Part shown: piece after piece, positions 32,801 through 45,749 of the stretch | Layout: each line of letters starts with the position of its first letter | Position numbering within the stretch: the first letter of the stretch is position 1 | From: Thereva unica | Taxonomy: Eukaryota; Arthropoda; Insecta; Diptera; Therevidae | Direction of reading: 5' to 3' | DNA: 64,000 nt | Assembly (NCBI GenBank): GCA_949987705.1 | Contig: OX465281.1 | Span: forward strand, 168,778,516-168,842,515 | Made by a program: the position numbers and the translations under genes | The notes under the pieces: model-generated | What the model saw: the letters and a program-made list of their open reading frames with translations, nothing else | Told to the model about the DNA's origin: nothing | Database searches by the model: none

Positions 32801-33055
32801 ATGCTAATAGATGGTACAACAATGATAAATTTGCACTTGCTAGTTACTTACAGGCATATCAACTTGCCTGTATCTAGCAAGTGAAAATTTATCACGGCTG
32901 TACCATCTATTAGCATATTCCATTTTCCCGCATGCAAGCTACTTACCCGTTTTACTGGCATGTGTATTCTCGGCTTAATGGATCTAGACTTCGTCGGCCA
33001 ATACAACTGCTATATCCATTAGAAATTTCGCGGCCGGAGGATGTGAAAAATTGCT
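29899..33055 (+). pseudogene. BEL/Pao pol, 3' part, unit 2
   Basis: Same domains as 8767-11921, but the integrase-core junction is uninterrupted because the non-LTR insertion is absent. The frame instead ends at TAG 32503-32505, where units 1 and 3 have TGG; this removes the last part of integrase, including the C-terminal barrel. A MITE sits in that lost region. The sequence up to the stop keeps all RT, RNase H and integrase catalytic motifs. Confidence 0.92.
32742..32975. mobile_element. PIF/Harbinger-type MITE (foldback, 234 bp), unit 2 only
   Basis: Nearly the whole element is one inverted repeat: AGCCGGGAATACACATGCC at the left and GGCATGTGTATTCTCGGCT at the right, arms of about 110 bp. 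It is flanked by TAA on both sides (32739-32741 and 32976-32978); units 1 and 3 have a single TAA at the same site. The 3-bp TAA duplication is the PIF/Harbinger signature. The TIR differs from the 14.8-kb element's, so another Harbinger family must have mobilised it. Confidence 0.88.
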
Positions 33056-33211
33056 AATGGCAATACCATTTCATCTCACTGGAGAGTCAACGATTCCGTT
33101 CACACAGTGAATCAGCAGTTCCTTTTAGAACATCGACGCGACAGCATTGTATTTAAATAAATTAACTTTATATCGAAATCTTGCGTTTTCCTTTAATCTC
33201 CCCAGTAGCTT

Positions 33212-34480
33212 TTTTCGACATCCCCTAAGGGTGTGAAATGCGGTTTTCACAAACCGCTAAAGCTATAGGGCTGAAATTTTGACAGTGCATCCCTATATTG
33301 GCGTGGACACCCACTAAGAAGCGATTTTTCAAAATTCATCCCCTAAGGGGGTGAAACGGGGTTTATCCAAACCGCTAAAGTTATGGGGCTGAAATTTTAA
33401 CAGTGCATTCCTGTAATGGCGTAGACTTCCACTATAAGGCGATTTTTCGAAATTTATCCCCTAAGGGGGTGAAATGGGTTTACCCAAACCTCTGGAGCTA
33501 TAGGGCTGAAATTTTGACAGCGCATCCCTATAATGGCGTGAACATCCACTAAGAAGCGATTTTTCAAATTCATCCCCTAAGGGGGTGAAACGGGGTTTAT
33601 CCAAACCGCTAAAGTTATAGGGCTGGAATTTTAACAGTGCATCCCTATAATGGAGTGGACATCCACTATAAGGCAATTTTTCGAAATTTATCCCCTAAGA
33701 GGGTGAAATGGGGTTTACCCAAACCGCTGGAGCTATATTGCTGAAATTTTGAACAGTGCATCCCCTTAATGACGTGGACATCCATTAAGAAACGATTTTT
33801 CGAAATTCATCCCCTGAGGGGGTTAAATGGGGTTAAGCCAAACCGCTGGAACTAAACGGCTGAAATTTTGACAGTGCATATCTATAGATAATGAAGTGGA
33901 CATTTACTAAGAAGCGATTTTTCGAAATTCATCCCCTAAAGGGGTGAAATGGGGTTTCCAAATCACTGGAGCTACAGGGTTGAAATTTGGACAGTGCATC
34001 CCTGTAATGACGTGGACATCCACTAAGAGGCGATTACTAGAAATGCATCCCCTAAGGGGATGAAATGGGGTTAACCCAAACCTCTGAAGCTGAAGGGCTG
34101 AAATTTTGACAGTGCATCCCTATAATCACGTAGAAATGAATGACTCGAAATTCTCTTTATTTAATATTCATTTGTGATTGCTTCATAATTTCTTACATCC
34201 ACGTAAATAGGCGAACAAACTTAACGAACGTTCGTCAAACCGTAAAATGTCACTTTTCTTGATGTCATATACATGCCAATCTCGGCTTCAAGACTTGCAG
34301 ATTTGTTGAGCAGAGGTGATATTCGCAGCAATTTGTTTACCATATTTATTAAAAAATGCACTATAATAAACCCTTTTTAGGGATAATAACAGCTGACTTT
34401 TTTGTTGGTTTTTTTAAGGAAAACATTGCACATAATAAACAGTTTTTAAAGGCGTTGCAAGGCACGCGGGTTTTATGCTA

Positions 34481-34481
<1 letters not shown>
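33212..34481. repeat. Helitron-like minisatellite element, unit 2
   Basis: Same eight-unit structure and CTAG end as 12076-13345. Two substitutions seen near its start (33249 and 33309) are private to unit 2. Confidence 0.6.

Positions 34482-34547
<66 letters not shown>
34482..34547. repeat. (TA)n microsatellite, unit 2
   Basis: Longest of the three TA tracts, 20 bp longer than in unit 1. Confidence 0.95.
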
Positions 34548-35015
34548 TAGGGTGGCCCTTATTTGCAAAAGTGCTTCAATTTTGGGTCTCGCCCCCTATA
34601 AATATGCGAATAGGCAAAAAACTAAGAAATTTAAAATTTTAGACAAATCGGGAAAGATTTAGAGGTCGCTCATGGCGAACGAAATCTTAAAAAATGATGA
34701 TTTTTTATATTCTTTCATTTTGTTTACCCCTAATTACCATTTTATCAGACCTAAAAGAGTCAATTAATATTTTTTATCCATTCTATAGCCATTATTTTTT
34801 ATCCATTCTATAACCTAGTTTGGTACTATAATTTTTCTTGTTCATTAGTGTGAGAACCAGATGTCACTTGCTTATTCCGAATTTCCGAAATTTGAGTGTT
34901 AAAGTTGAAGTAGAGCCAACTTTAACTGATGTTCTCAAATTTTGACTTGAGATGGAAATAGAGAATTAGGCAGTGGAATGAGCGGGACGAAACATAAAAT
35001 AAATCCACTTTCTCA
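34548..35015. other. Unassigned stretch before Pao gag, unit 2
   Basis: Equivalent to 13392-13859; no gene. Confidence 0.5.
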
Positions 35016-36227
35016 TTGTGCACGAGGCATAAAGGTCATACTTCGAAATTTTGCCGAGCAAAGGAATTAAAGTGTACACGATGTCATGGAAGGCATGCAA
35101 CGTCTATGTGTGAAGCAACAGAAAATCGTGCAGTTGCAATGACTAATCAATCAAAAACAGAAGTTAATGCGAGTTGTTCCAAACAAACACTAAACCTTTG
35201 CTCCACAAACTCAAGCAGTTTAACCGGTGTTTATTTACAAACCGCACGCGCATTTGTGACAGGTTCGGAGAATTCATCAAGAATTTTTGTGCGACTTATT
35301 ATTGACGGCGGTAGCCAAAGAACATACATTAAACAAAGTGTATCGCGCAAGCTTAACTTACCAGTGGTTGGTGTGCAAAATGTCAGAATTTCCACTTTTG
35401 GAAATAAAAAGCGTCCTCAGCGAGAAACGTGTAATTTAGTGCGTTTTAATATCCAAAGCCAATATGGTGACAAGTGTGTTAGTTTGGTTGCCTTGGAGGT
35501 AGAAGAAATTTGTGAAGACGTTCTTATGGAACCTTGTTCCACAGAGGTTGAGTTTACAAGATTCAAATTAGCTGACGTTAGCTTAGTTGGAGACCAATTA
35601 GAGAACGGTATCTGCATTTTAATAGGTTCAGATAATTATTGGAATGTCATTACAGGTGAACATGAGCGAATTACTCACAATCTTACAGCTGTCAACACAA
35701 TATTTGGATGGACATTGCAAGGCCCCGCTAAAGACGCATTTTCTGAAAATATTTCTTCCTTGTCAACAATAGTATTGCACAGTAATATACATCAGGAATT
35801 CTCAGATACAAAATTTTGGGATCTAGAGACAATTGGCATTGTTGATAAACACGAATCCAAAACAATTTCAACTGACGACATAAATAAATTTATTAGCAAA
35901 AAGGGAAGTCGCTATGAAGGAAGGTTGCTTTGGAAGCAGGAAAATTCCGCCATTGATAATAATCGTGAAGGTGCACAATCAAGGTTCGCAAATTTGATAC
36001 GGAAACTAGTGCGAGAACCAGAGAAATTGTTAGAATATGAAAAGGCAATGAATGAACTTTTATCTAATGGAATTGCGGAGAAAGTTGAAGATTGTAAGAG
36101 TAATGAATCACGTACATTTTTTCTTCCTCACAGAGCAGTTTATCGAGACGATAAGGCCACCTCCAAGGTACGAATAGTATTTGATGCTTCTGCACATTAT
36201 AAAAATTGCGCTTCGTTAAATGATCTG
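35016..36227 (+). pseudogene. BEL/Pao gag C-terminus, protease and RT start, unit 2
   Basis: Translation identical to that of unit 1 (zinc knuckles, DGGS protease, first RT motif). Interrupted at the same CTG (36225-36227) by the second Harbinger copy. Confidence 0.9.
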
Positions 36228-36245
36228 GGGGTCTAAAAAGGCCAC

Positions 36246-36594
36246 ATTGGGTGAAACGTCTATAATATGATTCATTTGGTGAATTCTAGCAGATCTTTAG
36301 CAGTTCTGCTAAAAATCGTAAAATGGCCGTTTTTATAAATGATTCGTAAACGATTCATATCATCTAGAGAATCATATTTGGCAAAGACATTGCCAGACAA
36401 AAAATTTAGTGACGTGGCTATAATATTTGGGTCTATCAAACCAACATTACTAATATCAACAAACAAAGTAACCTTTGTAATTACAATTCAAGTGGAATAT
36501 AGGAATTTTAAGTGTTTAAAAAAACGTGATTTTTCGGGAAAAAAAGTGGCAGTATGTGTTCGAAATTGGAAGAAACACGAAAAGTCCGCAACAA
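36246..36594 (+). promoter_or_regulatory. Harbinger left subterminal region and possible 5' exon, copy 2
   Basis: Equivalent of 15090-15438, with the GTGAGT donor at 36595. Confidence 0.45.
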
Positions 36595-36606
36595 GTGAGT
36601 ATTATT

Positions 36607-37361
36607 AACTTCCCAGTATAGGAAGTTATTGTAATCGGTCCGAAAATCGAAATCGAAAATTTCAACGTATTTTCATCTTTCAAGGTCCCAGGAGCATTTT
36701 AAGCAAAAAATTGGGAGGAAGTATGTGTGTGTGTGTGTGTGTGTATGTGCGTACGGATGTGGTCATTTTTTCCTGCACGATATCGCGCGAACCAAAACTG
36801 ATATCGACTTCGTTGAGGTGTCGTTTGAAGCGTATTAACCGAAATATGATCTGAAAAGATTTTCATGAAATTCGGTCCAGCCGTTTTTTTGTTTAAGCGG
36901 CGTAAGTGATTTTTGTACCTGCACGATATCGCCCGAACCACGAAAGATATTGACTTACTTGAGGTGCCGTTCGAAGCGTATTAGCGACAATATAATCTGA
37001 AAAGATTTTTATAATATTAGGTCCAGCGGTTTTTGGTAAAATGACTTAAGTGATTTTTGTACTTGCACAATACCGCGCGAACTAAAAACTATATCGACTT
37101 CATTGAGGCGCCAAAAAACATTAATACATCAATTTTATATACATTTTCGTCATCCTAATCTTGTAATTGCGCACATTTAGTTTGACATTTTAGCGAAAAT
37201 ATTGATAAACAATTGTGACAAATTCTCGGTATTATGCATATATATTCTATATTGCCTATTGTTCATTTATTATTAAAATATCCAATCATATATTCAACAT
37301 CCATCATACTGGGAAGTTGATCGTGTGGACCGAAAGGGTCGAACCCACATCCCAACTAGTT
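36607..37361. mobile_element. Element A, first copy, unit 2
   Basis: As at 15451-16207 but with a GT tract 2 bp shorter. Confidence 0.7.
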
Positions 37362-39424
37362 ATTATTATTATTATTGTTGAGGGGCGCTACAGCGGGCAC
37401 TGCGACCAATTTTGTTTGATATATTGTACCATCCCCGTCTTTAAAAACCATCAAGGTTAAGGCTTCTGAGGTAGCCTAAAACTGATTTCGGGTTGCTGTC
37501 CCAAATCTTCCTGGGAGTAGGGAAGTCACGATGGAGGAGACTCAGTCTTTTCCTCACTGTAGCCTCACAGTCGCACATCAAGTGCTCCGCAGTTTCGGGA
37601 GCTGCCCCGCAGAATCGACAGCCACAGTCGTCCACCAGACCTATTTTGATTAGGTGATAGTTAAGCGAACAGTGGCCCGTCAGGAGCTCTGTTATTATTT
37701 TTAGCTCCCACCTATTGAGATTTAAAAGTTTGCCCGCCCTTAGCTTTATCGATTTGGATGAATCTTTTAGCTTGACGAGCACCCTGGGTCCTAGACCAGC
37801 ATTGAAGAAACATCTGGTCAACCCAATTCTTTATGGCCATTTTTACGTGGCAGCTTGCTAAGCTACAGAAAGGTTCCAGACCAATAGGTAATGAGTTTGC
37901 GTCTGCTCTAGCCAGGCTATCGGCAATCTCATTACCAATGTGACCTTCGTGGCCCGGAATCCACATCAGCGTGACACTATTGTTCTGCTGAGGAATTTCA
38001 GGGATTGAAGACAATCCAGGACAGTCTTTGATGAGACCCTGTGCGATTTAATGGCCAGCAGTGCAGCTTGACTGTCCGAGAAAATAACAATTTTAGAGCT
38101 ATTTGGAGCTCTATTAATACAAGTCTGAGCACACACCTGGATGGCGAGTACCTCAGCCTGAAAAACAGTGGGGGTAGTGCCCAAAGCCATGGATATTTTG
38201 CTCCTTGGGCCATAAATGCCCACAATACCCCTTTATCGGTTTTGGAACCGTCTGTGTACCAAAAGGCCGTGCTTCCTCTAAAGAGAGGCCTGCCATGTTG
38301 CCACTCTGACCTACTTCGAATAATCGTCGTAAACGGTTTGTCAAAGTCAAGAGTAGCAGGAATGGTATCGGACAAAGATATCATTGGCTCCAAGTTCATC
38401 TCCTTGAGGATCGATAAATGATCCAGCAGGTCTCCTGGCTTAAAGGAGAATAGCTCCCGTAGACGCAGTGCCCCTGCCAGAGCCTCCTTTTTCACCACCA
38501 GGTGTAGCGGAGGAAGGCTCAGTAGGGCCTCCATAGCCACAGTCGGACAGGTGCTTTTGGCCCCTGTGATACCAAGACAGGCCAGTCTTTGCACCCTGGC
38601 CAGCTTAATCATAGCACCCTTTTGTTTGGTCTTAGCTCACCATGCGATGGATGCATATGTGATCATGGGCCTTACGACCGTAGTATATAGCCAGAACATT
38701 AACCTAGGTTTAAGACCCCGGGTTTTTCCTACAAATTGGCGACAAACATGGAGAGATGCAGTTGCTTTGGCAGTTACTCTCTCAATTTGAGATTTCCAGG
38801 AGAGCTTTTAATCCAGGATTATGCCTAGATATTTAGCCTCCTTTGAGAAACCTATTTCTTTGCCGTCCAAAGAGGGAGCTTTTAAGTTTAGCTTCCTTCT
38901 ATTAGTAAACGGTACGATGACAGTTTTCTGTGGGTTAATACCCAGATTCTTGCTACGGCACCAGCTATGCACATGTGACAAAGCGGCTTGCATGAGGTCT
39001 GAAACGGTGCTATCATGATCGCCGCTAATCGTTATGACGATATCGTCTGCATAGGCCTGTGTTTTAAATCCACGGTTATTCAGGTCGGCAAGAAGTTCGT
39101 CGATCACGATTGACCATAGGAGGGGTGATAGAACGCCCCCTTGAGGACAACCTTTAGCAGCAATTACCGTAATCAATTCATCTCAGCAGTTATCAATCTG
39201 CTGCTGAGAAGCGACGTGATCCATCTCGCAGTGGGGCGAAGAATGCCTTTTTTACTGCTGCTTCATTGATCGCGTCGAAGGTAACGTTGTCAAACGCACC
39301 TTCAACGTCTGCAAAGGCGCAGAGAGAGATTTCCTTGGCCCTGAGGGATTTCTCAATATCTCTCACTAGAACATGAATGGCAGTCTCTGTAGATCTGCCC
39401 GGCCGGTTAAGGTATTCTCTAAGT
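37362..39424 (-). pseudogene. I/LOA-type non-LTR fragment, unit 2
   Basis: Same lesions as at 16208-18270. One difference: TGC instead of TAC near 38548 in the thumb region, shared with unit 3. Confidence 0.85.
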
Positions 39425-39464
39425 TAAGGTATTAGATTTAGTTTCTCTTCCCGGAGAAACATCT

Positions 39465-39684
39465 GAAACAATTATTAGTTCAATTATTGATATATTGAGA
39501 AAAAATAATCTCACAAATAAATTAGTAGCGTACTGCGCAGACAACACAAATACAAATTTTGGAGGTGTACATCGATGAAGAAAGAATAATGTTTTTTCTC
39601 GTTTACAAACTGAATTAAATCGACCAATTGTTGGAGTAGGATGTGCGGCTCATATAATAGTCCGGGCGCTGGAGCATTTCCAGT
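39465..39684 (+). pseudogene. hAT-type transposase fragment, unit 2
   Basis: Same fragment and internal TGA as in unit 1. Confidence 0.65.
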
Positions 39685-40409
39685 GGTTTTGGCGTGATAT
39701 AACGGACTTTTTTGGTGGAATCGGTCAGAAATGATATCCTCAACAATATTTAGGGGGTGCGCAAGCATGAAACTCCCAGGAAAACTTGTGGTAGCCCAAA
39801 AACTGAAAAATTCACTAAACATTCCCTCTTTTTTTACCTTTCTTGTTAAATATCTCTTAACGAAGGCTTCTAGGTGAAAAATTTATTGAGCATGTTTTGT
39901 TCGTTATTGGATTTGCTAAAACTTACCCTAAGGTGGATTTTTGAAATTTGAATTTTTGCATTGCAAAATTGTCGAAAACCGCGTAAAAAAGTACCTCACT
40001 TTAAAGTTAGCACAAGGAAAGAAGAAATCATTATCTTCCAATTTAATTTTGGAATTAGATAGTTAAAGGCATGATTAACTTATATCCAATACCCGATCAC
40101 GGTCGGTCAAATAGTTTTTGCATAATGAATTTTGCAATTAAGTGAATTTAAAAAGTTAAATTTGTTACTGCGCCAAATGAAAAACTCCCATGTTGGTCCT
40201 GATTTTTTTACGTATGCTCTAAGACTCTCTTTACAATATCCAATCATTAAAATTCTGGTATTTAAATTTTTTTATGGTTTTTAATTTTTTTAAGATTTTT
40301 GGCAAAAAACTGCAACTAAGGCGTTTTTAATACGCTTTTATTAGCTTCACTTAACTATGTAATAAAATCTTGGAAGTTAAATTCGACCCACTTCCCGGTT
40401 TCCGATTAA
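39685..40409. other. Unassigned AT-rich stretch, unit 2
   Basis: Equivalent to 18531-19255; nothing recognised. Confidence 0.4.
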
Positions 40410-40854
40410 GCTGAAATTTTGCATACATGTTTAGTTTGGATGACAATGCAATCTGACCATTTAAAAAAAAAAATCAAGATGGCGGTTCCAAGATGGCGGC
40501 CGAATTTTGCGATTGTTCTCCCCGACCCCCGATATGGGTATCTAATGAAAGGGTATGACAAGTAGAATACAATTTACTATGTGATGACATTCAAAATTCA
40601 AAATAGCGACTAACACAAAATGGCGGACTATGGCTTTCTTTACAACCCACTCGTTATGGGTATCTAATGAAAGGATATGACAAGTAGAATACTATTATCT
40701 ATGTGGTGTCACTCCAAATTCAAAATGACGGGCGAAACCAAATGACGACGAACCCAAAATATGGATCACCTTTTTCTTTACAACGCGCTTGGAATGGGTA
40801 TCAAATAAAAGCTTATGAAGAGTGTAGTACAGTAAGCTGAGTGACATCATTTTA
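40410..40854. repeat. Family B tandem repeat, unit 2
   Basis: Equivalent to 19256-19700. Confidence 0.65.
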
Positions 40855-40934
40855 AATCTAATATGGGAGAATACATATAAAAATACCTGGTTGCCTGTAA
40901 AGTCCGTATACGGGCGAAGTTTTTACGTGACAAC

Positions 40935-41029
40935 GTCTTGAGACTTGAGAGTTGAGAGTTGAGACTTGGGACTTGAGACTTGAGACTTGAGACTTGAGAG
41001 CTGACAGTTGAGACTTAAGACTTGAGACT
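40935..41029. repeat. Heptanucleotide minisatellite, unit 2
   Basis: Same copy number as in unit 1. Confidence 0.85.
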
Positions 41030-41149
41030 CGAACAGAGCGATGAGTCATAAGGTAACGGAGAATTTGCTGATAACTTTTTTGCGAATGACTCCCAGGGTA
41101 TACCGATGTATAAGACGTTGTCACATCAATAGACTAAAAAGTAGAAAAT

Positions 41150-41504
41150 AAAAAAAATAGTTTAAAAAAACTAAAAAATACGCTTTTATTTTAAAATGAA
41201 CTAAAAAGTAAAAAATAATTTTGAATGTAAAGTTTTTATTGCTTCAGCTAGTATATGGAAACAACCTACCTTTCAAAATGTAAAAAAGCGTGGGGCGAAA
41301 AGTTCCGATGTTAATAAAATATGTGTTATATATATATGAATATATGTAGGTAAAGAGCCCCACGATTTTTTACATTTTGAAAGGTAGGTTGTTTCCATAT
41401 ACTAGCTGAAGCAATAAAAACTTTATATTCAAAATTTTTTTTACTTTTTAGTTCATTTTAAAATAAAAGCGTATTTTTTAGTTTTTTTAAACTATTTTTT
41501 TTTT
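41150..41504. repeat. Foldback element FB1, unit 2
   Basis: Equivalent to 19996-20350. Confidence 0.85.
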
Positions 41505-41889
41505 CCACAAAAATTGCTAACTCGACGACGCCAGAAATGCTAGGCGCGTTTCAAATTCGCTCGAAAAAGGACTCAGTTTTTATTGCACCAATTTAGCAGC
41601 TTTTTTTTAAATTTGGGTAGCGAATCAAAAAGGCTTTATTTTACTGGATGCATCGATATGGACAAATTTTGTTCAGACTAGTAGAGGCCGAGTAGTAGCT
41701 TAGAGCGTGGTGTTCGTACAATTGCTCAATACAAAGGATGTCATTGTGAGTTTCTAGACTAATATTCATTCAGCAGCAGCAGAGCCGGTTCTACAAGTTA
41801 ATCTACACTGGTATTCTTTCATCGCGAGTAACTCCAGCGGGAGAGCTAGCGACGGGTTACACTGGTAACCCAAGAATTCTTTAATGAGT

Positions 41890-42339
41890 TAAGAATAGTG
41901 ATGTACCAAAATGGTCATTCAGTTTTTTCCTCCAAGCTTCTCGCTCACTGGCTAGAGTCCTCCAATTTCTTACGCCCAACAGGTGTTCAGCGTCTGTATT
42001 TACGGCAGCTTTTCCTCGGCCATCCTGTCACCGATTATGATTCCCTTATATATTCTCTTCACTCTTAAGATTTTTCTCTCAAAAGCTGCTAATTAGTTTG
42101 CGACTTTTTGAGAGGGTCATTGTCCACGTCTTCGAGTCACAACAAGCCTCAGGCCTTATAAGAGATTTGTATAGTTCAAATTTAGTTTTCCTGTATAGCA
42201 ATCTTGATTGGAGTACTTTACGCAGTGAATAAAAACGTTGATTGCCCTGTTGTATTCTGCTTTTAATTTCCTCCAGCTCTTCGTTTGTTGACGACACTAT
42301 TGTTCCTAGGTATTTAAAGCTCTTCACTACCTCTATATT
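41890..42339 (-). pseudogene. RTE-like 3' fragment, unit 2
   Basis: Equivalent to 20736-21185; identical translation. Confidence 0.8.
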
Positions 42340-43139
42340 GGTCTTGCAGTCTTGTCTTCGTCTTGTACATTAAGCAAAACCAAGAATAAGACTAACATTT
42401 AGCTATGCTCGCAAGACCAAGACCAAGACTTAGCCGTGCTCGCAAGACTAAAGCCAAGACTATATCAGTTTTGTCTTCTTCACTAGTTATGAAGATTTTA
42501 ATTTTGAAGTTTTGGATTAATTTTAAATGTTTTAACGTTTCGTGCAGCGAGCCGCACCGCGTCCCAGCTACATAGTAACAAAAAAAAAAAATTCAAACAA
42601 AATTCGGTAATTTTTCTAATTTGTAGGATTTGAAAATAATACCTACCTACCTAAAATTCTTACCAAAATTGGAAATGATTATTTGTTAAAAAACAACTTT
42701 ATTAGCATAAAATCAAATCAGAAAAATGTTATATCAACGCCAGAATTTTGAAAATAATTATTTTATAGCTTTATAGTTTTCTGGTGTCAATATATAGTTC
42801 TTTTCGCGGTGAATTAATTTTTTCTGGCTTCACGTTTCTGTTTCTGGTTTCACGTTTTAAGGTGAAAATAGTCACCTCCTAAAAGCAATTAAGAAGTTGT
42901 AAGAAATAATATAAGCTAAATAAATAATTTTGACCGGCTAGATCGGCAAAATACCCTAAAATTAAATAACACATAAAAATTGTGTGGACGTTATTCATAG
43001 GAAATATTCCAAGCTTTCTTTGGAAAAAGAGTACATGCGAATTTTATGGAGAAAAAGGTAGTTGAAGTCGAAATATTTGATAAAAAAAAAAATTTTGGCT
43101 TTGAGGACTCATAACTCTGAAATTTGGTAGGGAACCGAA
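42340..43139. other. Unassigned stretch, unit 2
   Basis: Equivalent to 21186-21985, including the 40-bp direct repeats. Confidence 0.4.
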
Positions 43140-43351
43140 AGTGCTGCTACATTCCTACGGTGGCTCAGGGGGTCGATGGTGGAGCAGGCGGTGTCGTCAT
43201 CAATTAACTTGAGTGCCCTTTTTTGCACCTTATCTAACCATGTCAAGGTGGTTATTGGGGCGCCGCCCTAAACGAGGGAGTTATATTCGAGAAGAGGCCG
43301 AATGTAGGATTTATAAGTAACAGCACGGGCCGATGGCAGGAGGAGGAACTT
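43140..43351 (-). pseudogene. CR1/Jockey-group LINE fragment, second copy, unit 2
   Basis: Equivalent to 21986-22197. Confidence 0.75.
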
Positions 43352-45749
43352 TTTTTTATGTGGTAGTGCTAAGCTCAGGAGTCACCCTTTGTACTACTAG
43401 TCCGTCATGTTATTTGTCACGTCATGGTGCAATGTCTAGCAGTAAGCTTAGTACGGGGGAGGGATGGGGGGGAATAGGTTAGGGATTATGAAGGTACGGG
43501 AGGGTATTGAAGAAGGTGGTGATGAACCCTGCGTTTGAACTCTTGGATGTTGTAGGAGCTCGGAAATACTGACAGTCGAGTTGTTCTATTTACAAACGAA
43601 TTCATATCTTGTTGAGTGCGTGAACAGGGTAATTGCAGGTGCAGGGAATGGGACGAGTGGGCTAATCTGGTGTTGCGGGTATAAGATTGCCGTGGAGGCA
43701 AAAGAGCGTTTAACTCGAAGGAACAGTCACTATGATAGTAGCGATAAAATTTTGTCAGTGCTGCTACATTCCTACGGTCTCTTAGGGGGTCGATGGTGGA
43801 GCAAGCGGTATCGTCATCAATTAACTTAAGGGCCTTTCTTTGGACCTTATCTAACCATGCTAAGATTGTTATTGGAGCGCCGCCCCAAATGATGGAGTTG
43901 CATTCGAGAAGAGGCCGAATGTAGGATTTATAAATAACAGCACGGGCCGATGGCTGGAGGAGGAACCTGCACCTCTTAAGAAATCCCAAGCACTGGGATG
44001 CTTGTTTGGCGATTTGGAATATATGGTCATTCCATCGCAAGTCTTTGGCTAATGTCACGCCTAAGATGTGTAGAGAGGGGTCGGCCTTTACTTCCACGCC
44101 ATCCACTGTCAAGGATGGTGATGTGTTGATCTTCTTCTTTGAAATAAGACAGTACTTGGTTTTGGAGGGGTTGAATTCACTCTATAATAAGTTCAATGTC
44201 GTTATTAAGGGGGTGTTACCGTTTAGAAGTTTGAAAAAAAAAAAAAACGATTTTTTTGCGTTTTATTATACCTTATACTATATACTATCACCCCCCAAAA
44301 GTCGTTTTTCAATCCGCAAACTCAGTACCCACTTTTTTGCATGTTAATTGAAGTAATCTCAGTTCGCTGAAAACTGACTTTCTGCGCGCGACTGCGTAGT
44401 TGGGTTTAATCGCAAATAGTCGATTCCAGGTCATTTTAACAGTAGCAAAAAACGAAGGTTCGAGAGGCCATACAGCGTAGCCAGCAGGACCAAATGACTC
44501 GTCAACAGTTTTTCGAAGAAGAGGAGGGATTACTGGTATCGCTGAAACCTTCCGAAAATGATAAAAAGTCATGTCGAAATTTTAAACGCGTTTTTCTCGA
44601 AACCACATTTTTTGAACTGGCCGATAACTTTTCTCAGCAACTATGAGAGGTATCGACTTGAAATTTGGGGAAAATGTTCTAGATAGTTTTCATTAGATGC
44701 TAAACCAAAATTTTCATAAAAAAATGTTTGTTAAATATTTTTTCAAGCACTCTAAAGGTAAAATAATGTGGCAAAAATGGACAATTTTTTTTCGCATGGC
44801 CGCCATTTTGTTTCTAATCAACATTTTGACTAAAATTGTGGTTTAGCATCCGCGGAATTTATTGCAAATTAATAATTGCATACCCATTTCTGCTTCAGAT
44901 TACTAGTTCCCGAGATTTCTTATCGGCCAGCAGTGAAAATCAGCGTGACAAGGTCACATTAACCGCTGAAAATTTGTACTTAGAAAATAAATTTGTTTGA
45001 CACAAATATGAGTTTCTGTTCTTCAAATAATAAGGAACAACAAGCAAAAAACCAGAATATTGCATGATGCCTTGTAGCTCCAAAATAATTTTTTTAAAAA
45101 CAGCCTAAAATCAGACACCCCCCCTCCACACCCCCTTAATAGAGATGAACATTAGTTCACGAAAATCAAGACAGGATCTGGCATGTGTCTGTCTTGTATC
45201 GAAGCTGTACGAGTAACGTAGAGTACCGTCGTCAGCGAAGCTGAGAAGTGGGTTGGAGGGGATTGAAAGTAGGTCATTTATAAAGATAAGAAATAGGGCC
45301 GGTGATAAAATTGACCCCTGGGGGACCCCCGCAGAGATGGGGTGAGATTCAGATTTGACGCTATCCAAAACTACCTTAATTGAACGGCCGGAAAGGAAAC
45401 TCTCAACCCACTTATAGAGAAGCGAGTCAATTCCAATAGCTTTGAGTTTAGCTAACAAGGCTGAGTGCCATACTCTATCAAAAGCCTTGGAGATATCTAG
45501 AGCAACCAGACTAGACTCACCGGATCCATTCAGACTACGGCTGAGGTGTTCTGTAAGACAGATTAAAAGATCGCCAGTGGATCTTTTTTGTCGGAAGTCA
45601 TACTGTCTGTCGTTTATGAGTAGGTTGGATTCTAGATATCCCATAAGCTTTTTGTTGATTATCGTCTCCATGGTTTTGGAGAGAATAAAAGTAATTGCTA
45701 TTGGGCGGTAATTGGAGGGAAGGCTGGAATCACCTTTTTAACTTCCCAG
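43352..45749 (-). pseudogene. CR1/Jockey-group LINE, interrupted, unit 2
   Basis: As at 22198-24595, but the catalytic box at about 45230 reads FADD, the functional form. The remaining lesions (5' truncation, inserted TTAA element, frameshift) are shared. Confidence 0.82.
44209..45135. mobile_element. Non-autonomous element with TTAA duplication, unit 2
   Basis: Equivalent to 23055-23981. Confidence 0.75.
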
